Numbered from the stretch's first letter, positions 8,165-18,557 are shown. The stretch: DNA of 64,000 nt from Alphaproteobacteria bacterium (GCA_018000295.1 JAGNKE010000008.1:44533-108532); one strand, 5' to 3'. Notes: generated by a model from the sequence alone, not told the origin. Translations and numbers: made by a program.

Positions 8165-9718
8165 TTATTTTAAGGCGTTGGGGCTGATGAAACTTGTGAT
8201 GTTTCCCGTTGCCGTTTCTTTTCCGTCGGTTTTCCTGCCATTTTCCATGGTCGAGTAGGCTTCAGAGAGTTTCCTGAAGGTTTCCTTGATCAGGGCGATA
8301 TCCTCTGTCTTATCCGGGACGGTGGCGATAATGTCGGGCGTGATGATGCGGCCCTCGCGCCTTTGGCGGAACAGGTAGCGGGCGAAGCTGCGGATATTAT
8401 CCCAACTGACCCTTGAGGCGTTTTGCTCAAAGATAGTGAGCAGGCGCGGTTTTTGCTGGTTCAGGGTTTTGGGGTCGGCGAGCATTAACTCGTCACTCAG
8501 CGCGATAAGGGCGTGGGCCGCCCAGCCGACGGGGTTTCCTGACATCAGCTTGGCGTTCTGGGCCATGGCTTCGCTCAGGAAGATTTTATAATCCTCAGGC
8601 GTGCGGACCTTGTCCATGCTCTTTCTGGCGCTTTCGAGGGCGATCTTCTCATGAACGCGCTTGTTCATCTCCTGATCAGCGAAGGGGTTGTAGTCATTCA
8701 GGCTGGAGAAGATTTTCGGCTTTATGGCCATATGCTCCGCCACCATGTCGGCAATGGAGCGGACGTAGGTGTTTTCGTTGGTGTAGATGGCCGCGCCGAG
8801 GATCGTCTCCCGGTCGAACCCGCACCAGGCCATTTCCTGCGCCGGGTTGCAGAAGGCACGCCATTGCTTGATCGCGGAAATCTTAAAGGTCATGCCAATT
8901 TCCTTGGTGATCCGTACCGCCAGGGGGAGGGTTTTTTCCTTTTTTCCTGAACCGCTGAGGCTTTCCGTGAGCAGGAGTTGGAGCGTTTCCAGACTGATAG
9001 GGAAGGGATATTTCTCAGAGATAAAGCCGATTTGAGGAGCGAGAGTATCCTGCATTCTTTGCACGGCCAGAGATTTTATTGCATTTTCAGTGCCGTGGAG
9101 CGCCTGGAATGTGGCTGAAAATATGTCAGCAAGAAGATTGCGGTGATAATATTCTTGCGTATCCAGTTTGGTGATAATGATACCTTCGGTTATTTCCAAT
9201 CGCGATAACGGGCTGTTTTCCGTTTTTTGCGTTTCGACAGCGGCGTTATTCGGCTTTGGCGGCGTTTTGGACAGGCTGGGGAGTGTACCCGCTTTTTTGA
9301 GAATTTCGGCTTGGGCGGCGTGAAAATCCTCATAAAGGGCGAGTGCGTGCCAAACCAGATGTAAGGCGTGATTCTTGAGATCTTCCTGTGTGTTGAAACG
9401 GTCGGCGTTGACGAAGAATATCCCCAGAGTCCGGGTTGAACGGAAAAAGCCGAGGATTCCCGGGCTGCTGTGTTCGACCAAGCCGACAAAACAGGTGCGG
9501 TTGCCGGTTATTTCCTTGTCTTTACTGTTCAGGATGTAGTCAAGAATCAGCGGACCCGCAGGGTGTTCCCCGATAGTTTCCTTTTCCTGTACGAGCGCCT
9601 TTTTTCTCTTATCTTCCTCGTGGACGATAAAGGTCAGTGTCAACTCAGGGTAACCCGTCTCGATCTGGCGGGCGATGACCTTGCAAATATGGGTGGCAGT
9701 TTTCAGATCAACAGGCAT
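8165..9718 (-). CDS. Hypothetical protein, 517 residues
   Basis: I do not recognise a family. There is no signal peptide or membrane segment, so it is probably cytosolic. Residues about 1-140 form a domain with mixed alpha/beta patterning and an HALHLVWHALALYEDFHAA helix containing four histidines, which might bind a metal. A Pro/Lys/Thr-rich linker follows (about 150-170), then a mainly helical C-terminal region of about 340 residues with a conserved-looking GNPVGWAAHALIALSDEL helix. It is transcribed divergently from fabI across a 154-base gap. Codon use resembles its neighbours, so there is no sign of recent transfer. Confidence 0.6.
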   Translation of the reverse strand: MPVDLKTATHICKVIARQIETGYPELTLTFIVHEEDKRKKALVQEKETIGEHPAGPLILDYILNSKDKEITGNRTCFVGLVEHSSPGILGFFRSTRTLGIFFVNADRFNTQEDLKNHALHLVWHALALYEDFHAAQAEILKKAGTLPSLSKTPPKPNNAAVETQKTENSPLSRLEITEGIIITKLDTQEYYHRNLLADIFSATFQALHGTENAIKSLAVQRMQDTLAPQIGFISEKYPFPISLETLQLLLTESLSGSGKKEKTLPLAVRITKEIGMTFKISAIKQWRAFCNPAQEMAWCGFDRETILGAAIYTNENTYVRSIADMVAEHMAIKPKIFSSLNDYNPFADQEMNKRVHEKIALESARKSMDKVRTPEDYKIFLSEAMAQNAKLMSGNPVGWAAHALIALSDELMLADPKTLNQQKPRLLTIFEQNASRVSWDNIRSFARYLFRQRREGRIITPDIIATVPDKTEDIALIKETFRKLSEAYSTMENGRKTDGKETATGNITSFISPNALK

Positions 9719-9872
9719 GATTAAATATCAAAACGCTTTTTTTGAGCGTAGGGAACAAGGAAGCATCATAGCAGAAAAAATTCCGGGTATAAAAGGGCAT
9801 GACGTTTGGCCCCTAGACGCAAAGGCTGAAATGTGTAGGATACGAGGGATCAGACAACATTTTTCATGACGT

Positions 9873-10727
9873 ATGACGATGAGTGAAGTTTTGAAAGGAA
9901 AACGCGGCCTGATCATGGGGGTTGCGAACGAGCGTTCGATTGCTTGGGGTATCGCAGAAGAAGCGATGAATCACGGGGCGGAACTGGCGTTCACTTTTCA
10001 GGGTGAGGCGCTGGAGAAGCGTGTGCGGCCCCTAGCGGAGAAGGCCGGATCCAAGATCGTCCTGCCGTGCGATGTGACTGATGAAGCCAGCGTGGATGCC
10101 GTCTTCAAGGCGCTTGAGAAAGAGTGGGGGCAGCTGGATTTTCTTGTTCATGCCATCGCTTTTTCCGATAAGAATGAGCTGGACGGTCTTTATCTGAACA
10201 CCACTCGCGGCAATTTCCTGCGGACTATGGATATTTCGGTTTATTCTTTTACTTCCGTCGCACAGAAGGCCTATCCACTCATGAAGGAGAAGGGGGGGAG
10301 CCTTTTGACCCTCACCTATTACGGGGCGGAGCGCGTGATGCCCCATTACAACGTCATGGGGGTGGCGAAGGCGGCTCTGGAGGCCTCCGTGCGTTATCTG
10401 GCTGCTGATGTCGGCAAAGATAATATCCGGGTCAATGCCATTTCCGCCGGGCCGATCAAGACTCTGGCCGCCAGCGGGATCGGCGATTTCCGGTATATCC
10501 TGAAATGGAATGAATTAAATTCGCCCCTGCGGCGGAACGTTACCATCAACGATGTCGGCAAGGCGGGCCTGTTCCTGCTCTCCGATCTGGGCAGCGGGGT
10601 GACGGGCGAGGTTCTGCACGTCGATGCCGGCTATCATACGGTGGGCATGGTAGCGGTGGATTCCGCCGCGCAGACCGCCGAGCTTCTGCAGGGGATCGCC
10701 CCGAAATCATCGGAGGAGGCCGCGTAA
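9873..10727 (+). CDS. fabI: Enoyl-[acyl-carrier-protein] reductase (NADH)
   Basis: This enzyme catalyses the last reduction of each fatty-acid elongation round, turning trans-2-enoyl-ACP into acyl-ACP. The 284-residue short-chain dehydrogenase has the FabI-specific cofactor motif GVANERSIAWGIA, the DFLVHAIAF strand, LTYYGAERV, and the catalytic Y-x6-K pair (tyrosine about 159, lysine about 166). A second in-frame ATG at 9879 is an equally good start; neither has an obvious ribosome-binding site. It is followed without a gap by a YciI-like gene and a thioesterase, a plausible three-gene operon. Confidence 0.96.
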   Translation: MTMSEVLKGKRGLIMGVANERSIAWGIAEEAMNHGAELAFTFQGEALEKRVRPLAEKAGSKIVLPCDVTDEASVDAVFKALEKEWGQLDFLVHAIAFSDKNELDGLYLNTTRGNFLRTMDISVYSFTSVAQKAYPLMKEKGGSLLTLTYYGAERVMPHYNVMGVAKAALEASVRYLAADVGKDNIRVNAISAGPIKTLAASGIGDFRYILKWNELNSPLRRNVTINDVGKAGLFLLSDLGSGVTGEVLHVDAGYHTVGMVAVDSAAQTAELLQGIAPKSSEEAA

Positions 10728-11039
10728 GTGCCCCAGTTCGTCGTGATCGCACGGGATGCGAAGGATGAGGGGGCGCTGGAACGCCGGTTGGCCGTGCGCG
10801 AGGCGCATATCAAGGCTTGCGATCTGGCCGTTGAAACGGGGCAGCAGATTTACGGGGCTGCGCTGTTGAGCGAGGATGGCAAGATGTGCGGCTCCGTTAT
10901 GGTGTTTGAGATGGAGTCCCGCGCCGTTCTGGATGATTATCTCAAGAACGAGCCTTATGTGACGAATAAGGTCTGGGGGGAGATCGAGATCATCCCCTGC
11001 AAGACCGGGCCGAGTTTTACGAAGTTTCTGCCACAATGA
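10728..11039 (+). CDS. YciI-like protein
   Basis: A 103-residue ferredoxin-like-fold protein of the YciI family, with FVVIARD at the N-terminus, the LAVREAHI helix, and the GSVMVFEMESRAVLDDYLKNEPYV block. Catalytic roles have been proposed for the conserved histidine of the family, but its substrate is unknown here. The start is a GTG directly after the fabI stop, with no intervening base. Its end overlaps the next ATG in an ATGA junction, so translation of the three genes is probably coupled. Confidence 0.88.
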   Translation: MPQFVVIARDAKDEGALERRLAVREAHIKACDLAVETGQQIYGAALLSEDGKMCGSVMVFEMESRAVLDDYLKNEPYVTNKVWGEIEIIPCKTGPSFTKFLPQ

Positions 11040-11497
11040 TCTGGTTCACATCCTATAGCGTCGATTATCTGGAAGGTTTGCGGAACGCCAATATGGGGAC
11101 GCATATCGGGATTCAATTCACGGAGATCGGCGATGATTATCTTTGCGCCCGAATGCCCGTGGACAAGCGCACGACGCAGCCCTTTGGCATCCTGCATGGC
11201 GGGGCGAGTTGTGTTCTGTCCGAAACGTTGGGCAGCGTGGCGGCGTGGATGTGTATCGACCCTGACAAGGAGCGTGCGGTGGGGCTGGAGATCAACGCCA
11301 ACCACATCCGCGCCGTGACGGAGGGGTTCGTGGTCGGGAGATGTTCGCCGCTGCATATCGGGCGGCGGACGCATGTGTGGCAGACGGATATCACGGAGGA
11401 GGGCACGGGCAAACGGGTGGCGATTTCGCGGCTGACGGTGGCGATCATCGAGCAGGGGACTTTGTCCGCGCAAAAAGAGAAGGTGATCGTGAAGTGA
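11036..11497 (+). CDS. Hotdog-fold acyl-CoA thioesterase (PaaI/YdiI type)
   Basis: A 153-residue hotdog thioesterase. The conserved helix motif FGILHGGASCVLSETLGS, which carries the catalytic region of the PaaI/EntH/YdiI group, is at about residues 51-68. It is followed by AVGLEINANHIRA and the THVWQTDITEE strand. Members hydrolyse aryl- or acyl-CoA esters; the substrate cannot be told from sequence. The start overlaps the YciI stop (ATGA) in an apparent fabI operon, which suggests acyl thioester clean-up. The name menI is possible but not supported by any menaquinone gene here. Confidence 0.85.
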   Translation: MIWFTSYSVDYLEGLRNANMGTHIGIQFTEIGDDYLCARMPVDKRTTQPFGILHGGASCVLSETLGSVAAWMCIDPDKERAVGLEINANHIRAVTEGFVVGRCSPLHIGRRTHVWQTDITEEGTGKRVAISRLTVAIIEQGTLSAQKEKVIVK

Positions 11498-11502
11498 GTT
11501 TT

Positions 11503-11540
11503 AACCACAGAGGTTAAAGAGGGAAGAGGAGATAAAAGAG
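11503..11540 (+). repeat. Left inverted repeat of the GxxExxY unit
   Basis: The segment begins with AACCACAGAG and continues as a purine-rich run of imperfect AAAGAGG-type units. The first ten bases are the exact reverse complement of 11970-11979. It lies between the thioesterase stop and the GxxExxY start and includes that gene's purine-rich leader. Confidence 0.65.
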
Positions 11541-11549
11541 GGTTTTTAT

Positions 11550-11927
11550 ATGGCGCAGAAGCTTAACGATATTACCGGAGAGATTGTTGATTGCGCCTAT
11601 AAAATTCATAAGACCATGGGACCGGGGCTTTATGAGAAGGTTTATGAAGATTGCTTTGCGTATGAGCTTGAAAAGAAAGGTTTATTATTCAACCGGCAGC
11701 ATCCAATCACCGTTCATTACGAGGAGCTTGTCATTCCTTCCGCCTTTAAAATTGACTTACTGGTTGCGGATACGGTTGTTGTCGAACTCAAAAGCACGGA
11801 TAAAATCCACCCCATCCATCAGGCTCAGATTTTGACTTATCTTAAACTTGCTAAGCTACAGGTCGGGCTTCTTATAAATTTTAATGTTCCTCTTATCAAA
11901 GATGGTATAAAGCGATTTCATGTGTAA
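11550..11927 (+). CDS. GxxExxY family protein
   Basis: A 125-residue protein of the GxxExxY family (PF13366). The naming motif is visible as GLYEKVYEDCFAYEL at about residues 26-40. The rest has a PD-(D/E)xK-like arrangement: an acidic residue in KIDLLVAD, then VVVELKS with the E-x-K pair, then a HQAQILTYLK helix. This suggests a nuclease-type fold, but no activity is established for the family. The gene is less GC-rich than its neighbours and sits between two purine-rich inverted repeats. It looks like an inserted unit between the fabI operon and aroC. Confidence 0.9.
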   Translation: MAQKLNDITGEIVDCAYKIHKTMGPGLYEKVYEDCFAYELEKKGLLFNRQHPITVHYEELVIPSAFKIDLLVADTVVVELKSTDKIHPIHQAQILTYLKLAKLQVGLLINFNVPLIKDGIKRFHV

Positions 11928-11940
11928 GTTACAAGGATGG

Positions 11941-11979
11941 ACTCTTTGAACTCTTTTAAACTCTTTCATCTCTGTGGTT
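11941..11979 (+). repeat. Right inverted repeat of the GxxExxY unit
   Basis: Pyrimidine-rich on this strand, with ACTCTTT-type units, ending in CTCTGTGGTT, the exact reverse complement of the left repeat's AACCACAGAG. It ends seven bases before the aroC ATG, so it has taken the place of whatever leader aroC had. Confidence 0.65.
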
Positions 11980-11985
11980 TTAGTC

Positions 11986-13071
11986 ATGTCCGGTAACCGT
12001 TTCGGCACGTTGTTTCAGTATCAAAGTTTCGGGGAGAGCCATGGGCCTGCGATCGGCTGTGTGGTCGATGGTGTGCCGCCGCGCATTGCCTTAAGCGAGG
12101 CGGATATCCAGTTCTGGCTGGACCGGCGGAAGCCAGGGCAGTCGCGGCATACGACGCAGCGGCAGGAGCCGGATGAAGTTCAGATTCTTTCTGGTGTTTT
12201 CGAGGGGCAGACGACGGGAACGCCCATTGGCGTCTTGATCCATAACGTCGATCAGAAATCCAAGGATTACGGCGATATCAAGGACAAGTTCCGGCCCGGT
12301 CATGCGGATTACACCTATTTCAAGAAATACGGCATCCGCGATTACCGGGGCGGGGGACGGTCTTCGGCCCGCGAGACGGCGATGCGCGTTGCGGCGGGGG
12401 CGATTGCCCGCAAGGTGCTTGAAGCGCAGATCGGGGCGCAGGTGAAAATCCGCGGCTGCGTCGTGCAGATCGGCACGGAAAAGATCAACCGCGATGCGTG
12501 GGATTGGGACGAGGTGGAGCGCAACCCGTTCTGGACTCCGGATGCGAAGGCGGGGAAGGACTGGGAAGCTTATCTGGATTCCATCCGCAAGAAGGGATCA
12601 AGCGCCGGGGCGCTGGTGGAGGTTCATGCGTCGGGGATTCCCGCCGGGCTGGGTGCGCCCGTTTATGACAAGCTGGATGCGGACCTTGCGAAGGCGATGA
12701 TGAGTATTAACGCGGTTAAGGCCGTGGAGATCGGCGCGGGGTTTGAGGCTGTCGCGCTGGGCGGGGAGGAGAATGCCGATGAAATCCGGCTGGATGAGTC
12801 GGGCAATCCGGTTTTTCTGTCCAACAATGCGGGGGGGATTCTGGGCGGAATTTCCTCGGGGCAGGACATTACGGTGCGTGTGGCGTTTAAGCCGACGAGT
12901 TCGATTTTGACGCCGCGGAAGACGATTGACCTGCACGGGGAAGAGACGGATATCGTCACCAAGGGGCGGCATGATCCTTGTGTGGGAATCCGAGGGGTTC
13001 CGGTCGTTGAAGCCATGATGGCCTGTGTCTTGGCCGATCATTGGCTGCGTTATAAAGCTCAGTGTTTTTGA
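11986..13071 (+). CDS. aroC: Chorismate synthase
   Basis: Last step of the shikimate pathway: 5-enolpyruvylshikimate 3-phosphate to chorismate, needing reduced FMN. The 361-residue protein shows [18 protein letters not shown], the [13 protein letters not shown] substrate-binding block, [38 protein letters not shown], and the C-terminal [21 protein letters not shown] at 11986 fits the family start; an in-frame GTG four codons upstream lies inside the inverted repeat. No clear ribosome-binding site precedes the ATG. The next gene encodes a flavin reductase-like protein. Confidence 0.97.
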   Translation: MSGNRFGTLFQYQSFGESHGPAIGCVVDGVPPRIALSEADIQFWLDRRKPGQSRHTTQRQEPDEVQILSGVFEGQTTGTPIGVLIHNVDQKSKDYGDIKDKFRPGHADYTYFKKYGIRDYRGGGRSSARETAMRVAAGAIARKVLEAQIGAQVKIRGCVVQIGTEKINRDAWDWDEVERNPFWTPDAKAGKDWEAYLDSIRKKGSSAGALVEVHASGIPAGLGAPVYDKLDADLAKAMMSINAVKAVEIGAGFEAVALGGEENADEIRLDESGNPVFLSNNAGGILGGISSGQDITVRVAFKPTSSILTPRKTIDLHGEETDIVTKGRHDPCVGIRGVPVVEAMMACVLADHWLRYKAQCF

Positions 13072-13083
13072 AACATTTTTTCC

Positions 13084-13695
13084 ATGTTCTACGAACCGCG
13101 CAAGCAAGACCCCAAGGCCGATCTGGGGTTGAAGCATAATCCCTTTAAGGCCTTGGTGCAGCCGCGGCCCATCGGGTGGATTTCAACTCTGAGCGCGGAG
13201 GGGAAGGTTAATCTGGCCCCGTACAGCTATTATAACGCGGTGTGCGAAGACCCGCCGATGATCATGTTTTCCAGCAGTTCGAAATATAAGGATACGAGCC
13301 GGAACATTCTGGAGACCGGGGAGTTTGTTGTAAATGTGGTGACGGAGGCGTTGTTGCATCCAATGGTCGAGACGTCCCGCGATGTGCCGCACGGGGTAGA
13401 TGAGTTTGAATTGGCCGGACTGACGAAAAGACCCAGCCGATTGGTCAAGCCGCCGGGAGTGGCGGAATCGCCGATCCATCTGGAATGTACTTATTTTAAA
13501 TCACTTGAACTGCCTTCGACCGATCCGGAGTCGGATTATGTCATTATTCTGGGAGAAGTGGTTGGAATCCATATTGATCAGGCCGTCATCCGTGACGGGC
13601 TGGTTGATTTCACGTCGGTCGGGCGGTTGGGGTACAAGGATTATTCGATCACTACGGGCAAGCAATCTGTTGTTTTGAAAAAGCGCGATATCTGA
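13084..13695 (+). CDS. Flavin reductase-like domain protein
   Basis: A 203-residue FMN-binding split-barrel protein of the flavin-reductase-like family. Landmarks are QPRPIGWISTLSAEGKVNLAPYSYYNAV, then SSSSKYKDTSRNI, and GEFVVNVVTE. The family supplies reduced FMN or acts as a flavoprotein oxidoreductase with various substrates. It starts 12 bases after aroC. Chorismate synthase needs reduced FMN, so a supporting role is an attractive inference, though nothing in the sequence proves it. Confidence 0.88.
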   Translation: MFYEPRKQDPKADLGLKHNPFKALVQPRPIGWISTLSAEGKVNLAPYSYYNAVCEDPPMIMFSSSSKYKDTSRNILETGEFVVNVVTEALLHPMVETSRDVPHGVDEFELAGLTKRPSRLVKPPGVAESPIHLECTYFKSLELPSTDPESDYVIILGEVVGIHIDQAVIRDGLVDFTSVGRLGYKDYSITTGKQSVVLKKRDI

Positions 13696-13753
13696 TAAGA
13701 GTAACATCAGGAAATCAGCCTTTTGGGGCGCTTTTTCATATTAGGAATCTCTC

Positions 13754-15694
13754 ATGACCGCAAAAGACCCCTGGTCGGCCCGCAAGAACCTTTACAGTAC
13801 GACTGTTCCCAAGGAAGTGGAAAAGCCCAAGAGGCGCTGGAACGTGCTGTCGATCCTGTGGCTGGCCGTCAAGCGGACCTGCACGGTGATTGGGGCATTC
13901 GTTCTCATTACAACTGCGCTGATCGCGTGGACGTTTTCCTCGCTTCTGTCGGAGGTGGAGTACGACAAAGGGCTGCCGGAGAAATTCGTGCTGATGCTCA
14001 ATCTGGACGGGAATATGGGCGATCTGGCTCGGGATGTCAGTTTCGCCGATCCGTTCGCCGGGCCGGGCGTGACCCTGCGTGATTGGCTGGAGGCACTGGA
14101 TCGGGCCAAGACGGACCCCCGCGTGAAGGGGATTTATGGCCGCATGGACGCGGGCGGCTACGGGCTGGCGCATATTGAGGAGATGAGAAAAGCCATCAAG
14201 GATTTCCGGCAAAGCGGGAAGTTCGCTTATGTTTATTCTTCTTCTTACGGGGAATTAGGGGGGCTTGGAAATTATTATCTTGCCCTTGCCTTTCAGGAAG
14301 TCTGGATGCAGCCGATGGGCGTCATCGCCATTACCGGCGTGAGCGCCGAGCTGCCGTTTTTCCGCAATATTTTCGATATGGTTGGAGTCGAGCCGCAGTT
14401 TTTCCAGCGTAAAGATTATAAATCTGCCTATGAAAGCCTGACGCATACGCAGATCACAGAACCGAACCGGCGGATGATGGAGTATCTGATCAAGGATCTG
14501 ACGGATACGTTGCAGGTTGATATCTCTGCCGATCTGGGCATCCGGCCGGAGAGTTTCAAGGCGCTGGTGGATAAGGGGTTGTTTACCGCCCCTGAAGCGC
14601 TGGATGCCGGGTTGATCGACAAGGCGGATTATGCCGATGTGCTGGTCAAGCAGATGAACAAGCAGGTCACGGGCGATCCCGCGGTCGATGCGGATTACAT
14701 CGACCTTAACGCCTATATCAATGAGGAGCGCAACAAGCAGGCGACTCTGGCTGATGAGATCATGGCCGCCGCGCAAACGCAGGAAAAGAAGGATGACGGC
14801 AAGCCTTCTATCGCTTTGATCTATGCGGTCGGGATGATTTTGCCGAGTCAGGACGGGGATGCGCCTGACCTGTTCGATGACGGGGTGGCCGCTGCTGATC
14901 AGATTGCGGGGGCGCTGATCGAGGCTGCGCGGGACGAGATGATCAAGGCGGTTGTGTTGCGGGTGGACAGTCCCGGCGGGTCGCCGGTGGCTTCAGAGAG
15001 TATTTTGCGCGCGGTGCAGATGGTGCAGGAGCAGGGCAAACAGGTCATTGTTTCCATGGGGCCCACGGCGGCGTCAGGAGGATATTGGATTTCGGCCTAT
15101 GCGAACCAGATTTTCGTGCTGCCCACCACGATCACCGGGTCGATCGGGGTTGTGGGCGGGAAGTTTTCCGCCAAGGAGTTCTGGGCGAAGATCGGAGTGA
15201 ACTGGGAGCGCATCCAGTGGGGACAGAATGCAGGGATGTGGTCCATGAATACGCCGTTTTCAGAGACGGAAGCGCAGCGCATGAATGCCATGCTGGATAA
15301 TGTCTATAATAACTTTCTCCAGCGCGTGGCCTCGGGGCGTAAAATGACCGTTGACGAGGTGGACCGGATCGCCGGCGGACGGGTGTGGACCGGAAAAAGC
15401 GCGGTTAAGATCGGTCTGGCCGACCGGATTGGTGGGCTGGAGGATGCGCTTGACTATGCGGCGCTGCAGATCGGGGCAAAGACGCGCAAGGATGTTCATG
15501 TGGTGATCATGCCCAAGCCGCTGACGGCCATCGAGAAGTTCATGCAGCTTTTGCAGCAGGAGGTTTTCTTCCGCAGCCATTTAAAGACGCAAGCGGAGAT
15601 TCTGGAGACGGCCAAGCCTTATCTGGCAGAGATGCAAATCCTGAGCGATCCGCAGTCTTTTTCCGTTTATTCTCCGGTCGAGATCAAACCCTGA
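13754..15694 (+). CDS. sppA: Signal peptide peptidase SppA, 67K type
   Basis: Membrane-anchored Ser/Lys protease that degrades cleaved signal peptides. The 646-residue protein has one N-terminal membrane segment (about residues 43-66) after a basic cytosolic stretch, then two tandem peptidase-S49 domains as in the long E. coli-type enzyme. The general-base lysine is at about residue 223 in DYKSAYE of the first domain. The nucleophile serine is at about 441 in [12 protein letters not shown] of the second. The long form is complete. It converges on a HAD hydrolase gene with seven bases between. Confidence 0.94.
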   Translation: MTAKDPWSARKNLYSTTVPKEVEKPKRRWNVLSILWLAVKRTCTVIGAFVLITTALIAWTFSSLLSEVEYDKGLPEKFVLMLNLDGNMGDLARDVSFADPFAGPGVTLRDWLEALDRAKTDPRVKGIYGRMDAGGYGLAHIEEMRKAIKDFRQSGKFAYVYSSSYGELGGLGNYYLALAFQEVWMQPMGVIAITGVSAELPFFRNIFDMVGVEPQFFQRKDYKSAYESLTHTQITEPNRRMMEYLIKDLTDTLQVDISADLGIRPESFKALVDKGLFTAPEALDAGLIDKADYADVLVKQMNKQVTGDPAVDADYIDLNAYINEERNKQATLADEIMAAAQTQEKKDDGKPSIALIYAVGMILPSQDGDAPDLFDDGVAAADQIAGALIEAARDEMIKAVVLRVDSPGGSPVASESILRAVQMVQEQGKQVIVSMGPTAASGGYWISAYANQIFVLPTTITGSIGVVGGKFSAKEFWAKIGVNWERIQWGQNAGMWSMNTPFSETEAQRMNAMLDNVYNNFLQRVASGRKMTVDEVDRIAGGRVWTGKSAVKIGLADRIGGLEDALDYAALQIGAKTRKDVHVVIMPKPLTAIEKFMQLLQQEVFFRSHLKTQAEILETAKPYLAEMQILSDPQSFSVYSPVEIKP

Positions 15695-15701
15695 TTTTTT
15701 T

Positions 15702-16496
15702 TCAGGCGCTGGCGGCTCTGCGGGTTGACCGTTCCGGCGTGGCGCTGTCTTCAGTACGCTCACCTGAGGGTTTTCCGACTTGCAGGCGCGGCGGGGGCGG
15801 GTTGTCGTCCAGCATCGGTTTCAAATCGTCATACATTTCGTAGAACGACATATAGATGTGTTCTGCGCCGATATTTTTTTCAATGATCGCCACGGCGGCA
15901 TGAATTCCGAAGGCTATGGGGACTATGGCGCACGGTAGATGTTCTTTTGCGGCGAGGGCGGCGATGACGTCCTTGCGGCGGTCGCCGATATACCAGACGA
16001 CATCGTTTTCATTCAGTTCCAGATTCAGCCATTGAAGGGCGGTGAGGATCGGCTCGGGGCTGGGTTTGGATTTGGTGATGTCCTCGCGGAACACCGTTAC
16101 AGGAAAGTGCTTGTTCAGTTCGAATTTTTCAAGAATGTCGTGGCCGTAACCCTTACCGAGGCCATTGCTGACCAGGGCCATCGGAATCTGGTGCTGCTCG
16201 AAAAGTTCCAGAAGCGTGAAAAGGCCGGGGCAGGGCTGAACGATCTGCTCAACGGGTTTGCGGCGGATTTTGTGCATGGCGCGGTGGACCAGCAGACGAG
16301 GCTGCTTTCTATTCTTGTGCCAGAGAGGGATGATGCGCCCCTTGCCGCCGCGCCGAAAGAGCCATGTGAAGAACTTTGAAATTCTGTAGCCGATGTTATC
16401 CAGCGTTTCAAGGATATGCAGCAGGCGCGGGTTGATATGGCGAACGGCGGTTCCGTCCATGTCGAAAATCACAATTGTCGGTTTTTTTATTGCCAT
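15702..16496 (-). CDS. HAD-family hydrolase
   Basis: Haloacid-dehalogenase-type phosphatase, 264 residues. Motif I is FDMDGT at the N-terminus, motif II is LVSNG, the motif III lysine lies in SKPSPEP, and motif IV is GDRRKD. A basic stretch (residues about 35-80) fits a cap insertion, and the C-terminal 40 residues are Pro/Arg-rich and unlike the family. The substrate is unknown; phosphoglycolate-phosphatase-like enzymes are the nearest well-known group. It lies 69 bases downstream of dxs on the same strand. Confidence 0.85.
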   Translation of the reverse strand: MAIKKPTIVIFDMDGTAVRHINPRLLHILETLDNIGYRISKFFTWLFRRGGKGRIIPLWHKNRKQPRLLVHRAMHKIRRKPVEQIVQPCPGLFTLLELFEQHQIPMALVSNGLGKGYGHDILEKFELNKHFPVTVFREDITKSKPSPEPILTALQWLNLELNENDVVWYIGDRRKDVIAALAAKEHLPCAIVPIAFGIHAAVAIIEKNIGAEHIYMSFYEMYDDLKPMLDDNPPPPRLQVGKPSGERTEDSATPERSTRRAASA

Positions 16497-16565
16497 AACA
16501 GATTTCTCATTCTTCCGAGAATATACACCATCTGCGGCAGAAAGGGCCGAAAAAACGCAAATCCC

Positions 16566-18557
16566 CTATGATAGGAGGCTGATAACTTTTTTCTCGATAT
16601 GGCGGGCGGTCAGGCCCGCTTCGTCATATTGCCGTTCGGGGTCGTCCTGATCCTGAAAGCGGTCGGGGAGCTTTAAGTAACGGATTTTTAGACGTGAGGA
16701 CAGTAGGTCGTTTTCACTCAGCACTTCCAGAACTTTGGAACCAAAACCTCCGGAGGAGCCTTCCTCGATGACAATTAGGGCTTTGTGGTTTGAGGCCAGT
16801 TCCTTTACAAGAGCGATGTCGAGAGGCTTTGCAAAGCGGGCGTCGGCAATCGTGGGGGCGATGCCCTTTTTATTCAGGTTTTCCGCTGCGAGGAGACATT
16901 CGTGCAGGCGCGTTCCGTAACTGAGAATTGCTATTTCTGATCCTTTGCGGATTATTCTGCCCTTACCGATTTCCAGAATTTCAGGTTTTTCGGGCAGGGG
17001 AGCGCCCGTGCCGTTGCCGCGCGGGAAGCGGAAGGCGATTGGCCCGTCATTATAGGCGGCGGCCGTTGCCACCATATGGACCAGTTCGGATTCATCCGCC
17101 GGAGCCATCAGAACAAAGTTGGGCAGGCAACCGAGATAGGCGATATCGAAGGCGCCTGCGTGGGTCTGGCCGTCTGCGCCCACTAGTCCGGCACGGTCGA
17201 GCGCAAAGCGCACGGGCAGGTTTTGTATGGCGACATCATGAACGATCTGGTCGTAGGCGCGTTGAAGGAATGTGGAGTAAATCGCCACGAAAGGCTTATA
17301 GCCCTCCGCCGCCAATCCTGCGGCGAAGGTTACGGCGTGCTGTTCGGCGATGCCGACGTCGAACATCCGTTCGGGAAATTCCTGGCCGAACATATCCATG
17401 CCCGTGCCGGAGGGCATGGCGGCGGTGATTCCGACAATTTTTTGGTCTTTTTTGGCCTCACTGATGAGTGCCTTTGCAAAGACGTTCGTGTAGCTGGGGG
17501 CACCGATTGCTGTTTTCGCCTGTGCGCCTGTGATGACGTCGAATTTGCGGACGCCGTGCATCTTGTCGTCGGAATTTTCCGCAGGCAGATAGCCTTTGCC
17601 CTTTTGCGTGATGACGTGGATCAGGACCGGGCCTTCGTGGTCCGCCTCCTTTATATTGCGGAGCACGGGGAGAAGGTGGTCGAGGTTATGGCCGTCCACC
17701 GGACCGATGTAATAAAAGCCCATTTCCTCGAAAAAGGTTCCGGAGCCGAGCGCGTTCCTCGCGGTTTCTTCCGTTTTCTTGACGGCGTTGCGGATCGGCG
17801 AGGGGAGTATATCGGTGATTCTTTTGCCGAACTCTCGGACATTGTGGTAGGAGCGCGAGGAGACGATGCGCGTCAGGTAGCGGCTCATGGCGCCGACGGG
17901 CGGGGCGATCGACATTTCATTGTCATTGAGAATCACGATCAGGCGCGTTTTTTCATCGTTGATCGTGAGGCTGCCCGCGTTGTTCATGGCTTCGTAGGCC
18001 ATGCCCGCGGACATCGCGCCGTCGCCGATTACACAAATGACGTGGTTGTTTTTTTCTTCTCCCGCCTGTTTTGCGAGATCACGTGCCACGGCCATACCGA
18101 GGCCTGCTGAAATGGACGTTGAGCTGTGTGCGGCCCCGAAGGGATCGTATTCGCTTTCGTCGCGTTTGGTAAAGCCGGAGAGGCCGCCGCCCTGACGCAG
18201 GGTATGCATTCTGTACCGACGACCCGTCAGAATTTTGTGGGGGTAGGATTGGTGGCCGACGTCCCAGATCAGGCGGTCAGTCGGCGTATCGAAGACGGCA
18301 TGGAGGGCGACGGTCAGTTCCACGACACCCAGACCCGCGCCGAGATGTCCGCCCGTGCGGGAGACGGAATCGATCATGAAGCGCCGGACGTCCTCGGCCA
18401 GAAGTTTGAGTTCCTCGTCGCTCAGGGTTTTGAGGTCGGCGGGGGTGTTGATCCGGTCCAGTGCCGGAAAGGGCGAAGGGACCGCCGGGAGATTCTTTGC
18501 GGCTTCGCTTTCAACAATGAGGGCGTTGTCTTGAGCTTTTTCGTGGGCTGTTTTCAT
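16566..18557 (-). CDS. dxs: 1-Deoxy-D-xylulose-5-phosphate synthase
   Basis: First enzyme of the MEP isoprenoid pathway, joining pyruvate and glyceraldehyde 3-phosphate with thiamine diphosphate. The 663-residue product has [15 protein letters not shown], the thiamine-binding [18 protein letters not shown], the middle-domain [11 protein letters not shown] and [12 protein letters not shown], and a C-terminal transketolase-like domain. It is slightly longer than usual because of a 25-residue N-terminal extension. It follows xseB, ispA and two small genes on the same strand; the xseB-ispA-dxs order is widespread in proteobacteria. Confidence 0.97.
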   Translation of the reverse strand: MKTAHEKAQDNALIVESEAAKNLPAVPSPFPALDRINTPADLKTLSDEELKLLAEDVRRFMIDSVSRTGGHLGAGLGVVELTVALHAVFDTPTDRLIWDVGHQSYPHKILTGRRYRMHTLRQGGGLSGFTKRDESEYDPFGAAHSSTSISAGLGMAVARDLAKQAGEEKNNHVICVIGDGAMSAGMAYEAMNNAGSLTINDEKTRLIVILNDNEMSIAPPVGAMSRYLTRIVSSRSYHNVREFGKRITDILPSPIRNAVKKTEETARNALGSGTFFEEMGFYYIGPVDGHNLDHLLPVLRNIKEADHEGPVLIHVITQKGKGYLPAENSDDKMHGVRKFDVITGAQAKTAIGAPSYTNVFAKALISEAKKDQKIVGITAAMPSGTGMDMFGQEFPERMFDVGIAEQHAVTFAAGLAAEGYKPFVAIYSTFLQRAYDQIVHDVAIQNLPVRFALDRAGLVGADGQTHAGAFDIAYLGCLPNFVLMAPADESELVHMVATAAAYNDGPIAFRFPRGNGTGAPLPEKPEILEIGKGRIIRKGSEIAILSYGTRLHECLLAAENLNKKGIAPTIADARFAKPLDIALVKELASNHKALIVIEEGSSGGFGSKVLEVLSENDLLSSRLKIRYLKLPDRFQDQDDPERQYDEAGLTARHIEKKVISLLS

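Noticed and set aside
13677..13737. GAAAAAGCGC and GCGCTTTTTC inverted repeat after the flavin reductase gene
   Set aside because: The loop is about 41 bases and the first arm is inside the coding region. It may be a weak terminator, but I would not annotate it.
15686..15706. CCTGA and TCAGG around a T-run between sppA and the HAD gene
   Set aside because: The T-run is the loop and not the tail, so it does not have terminator structure.
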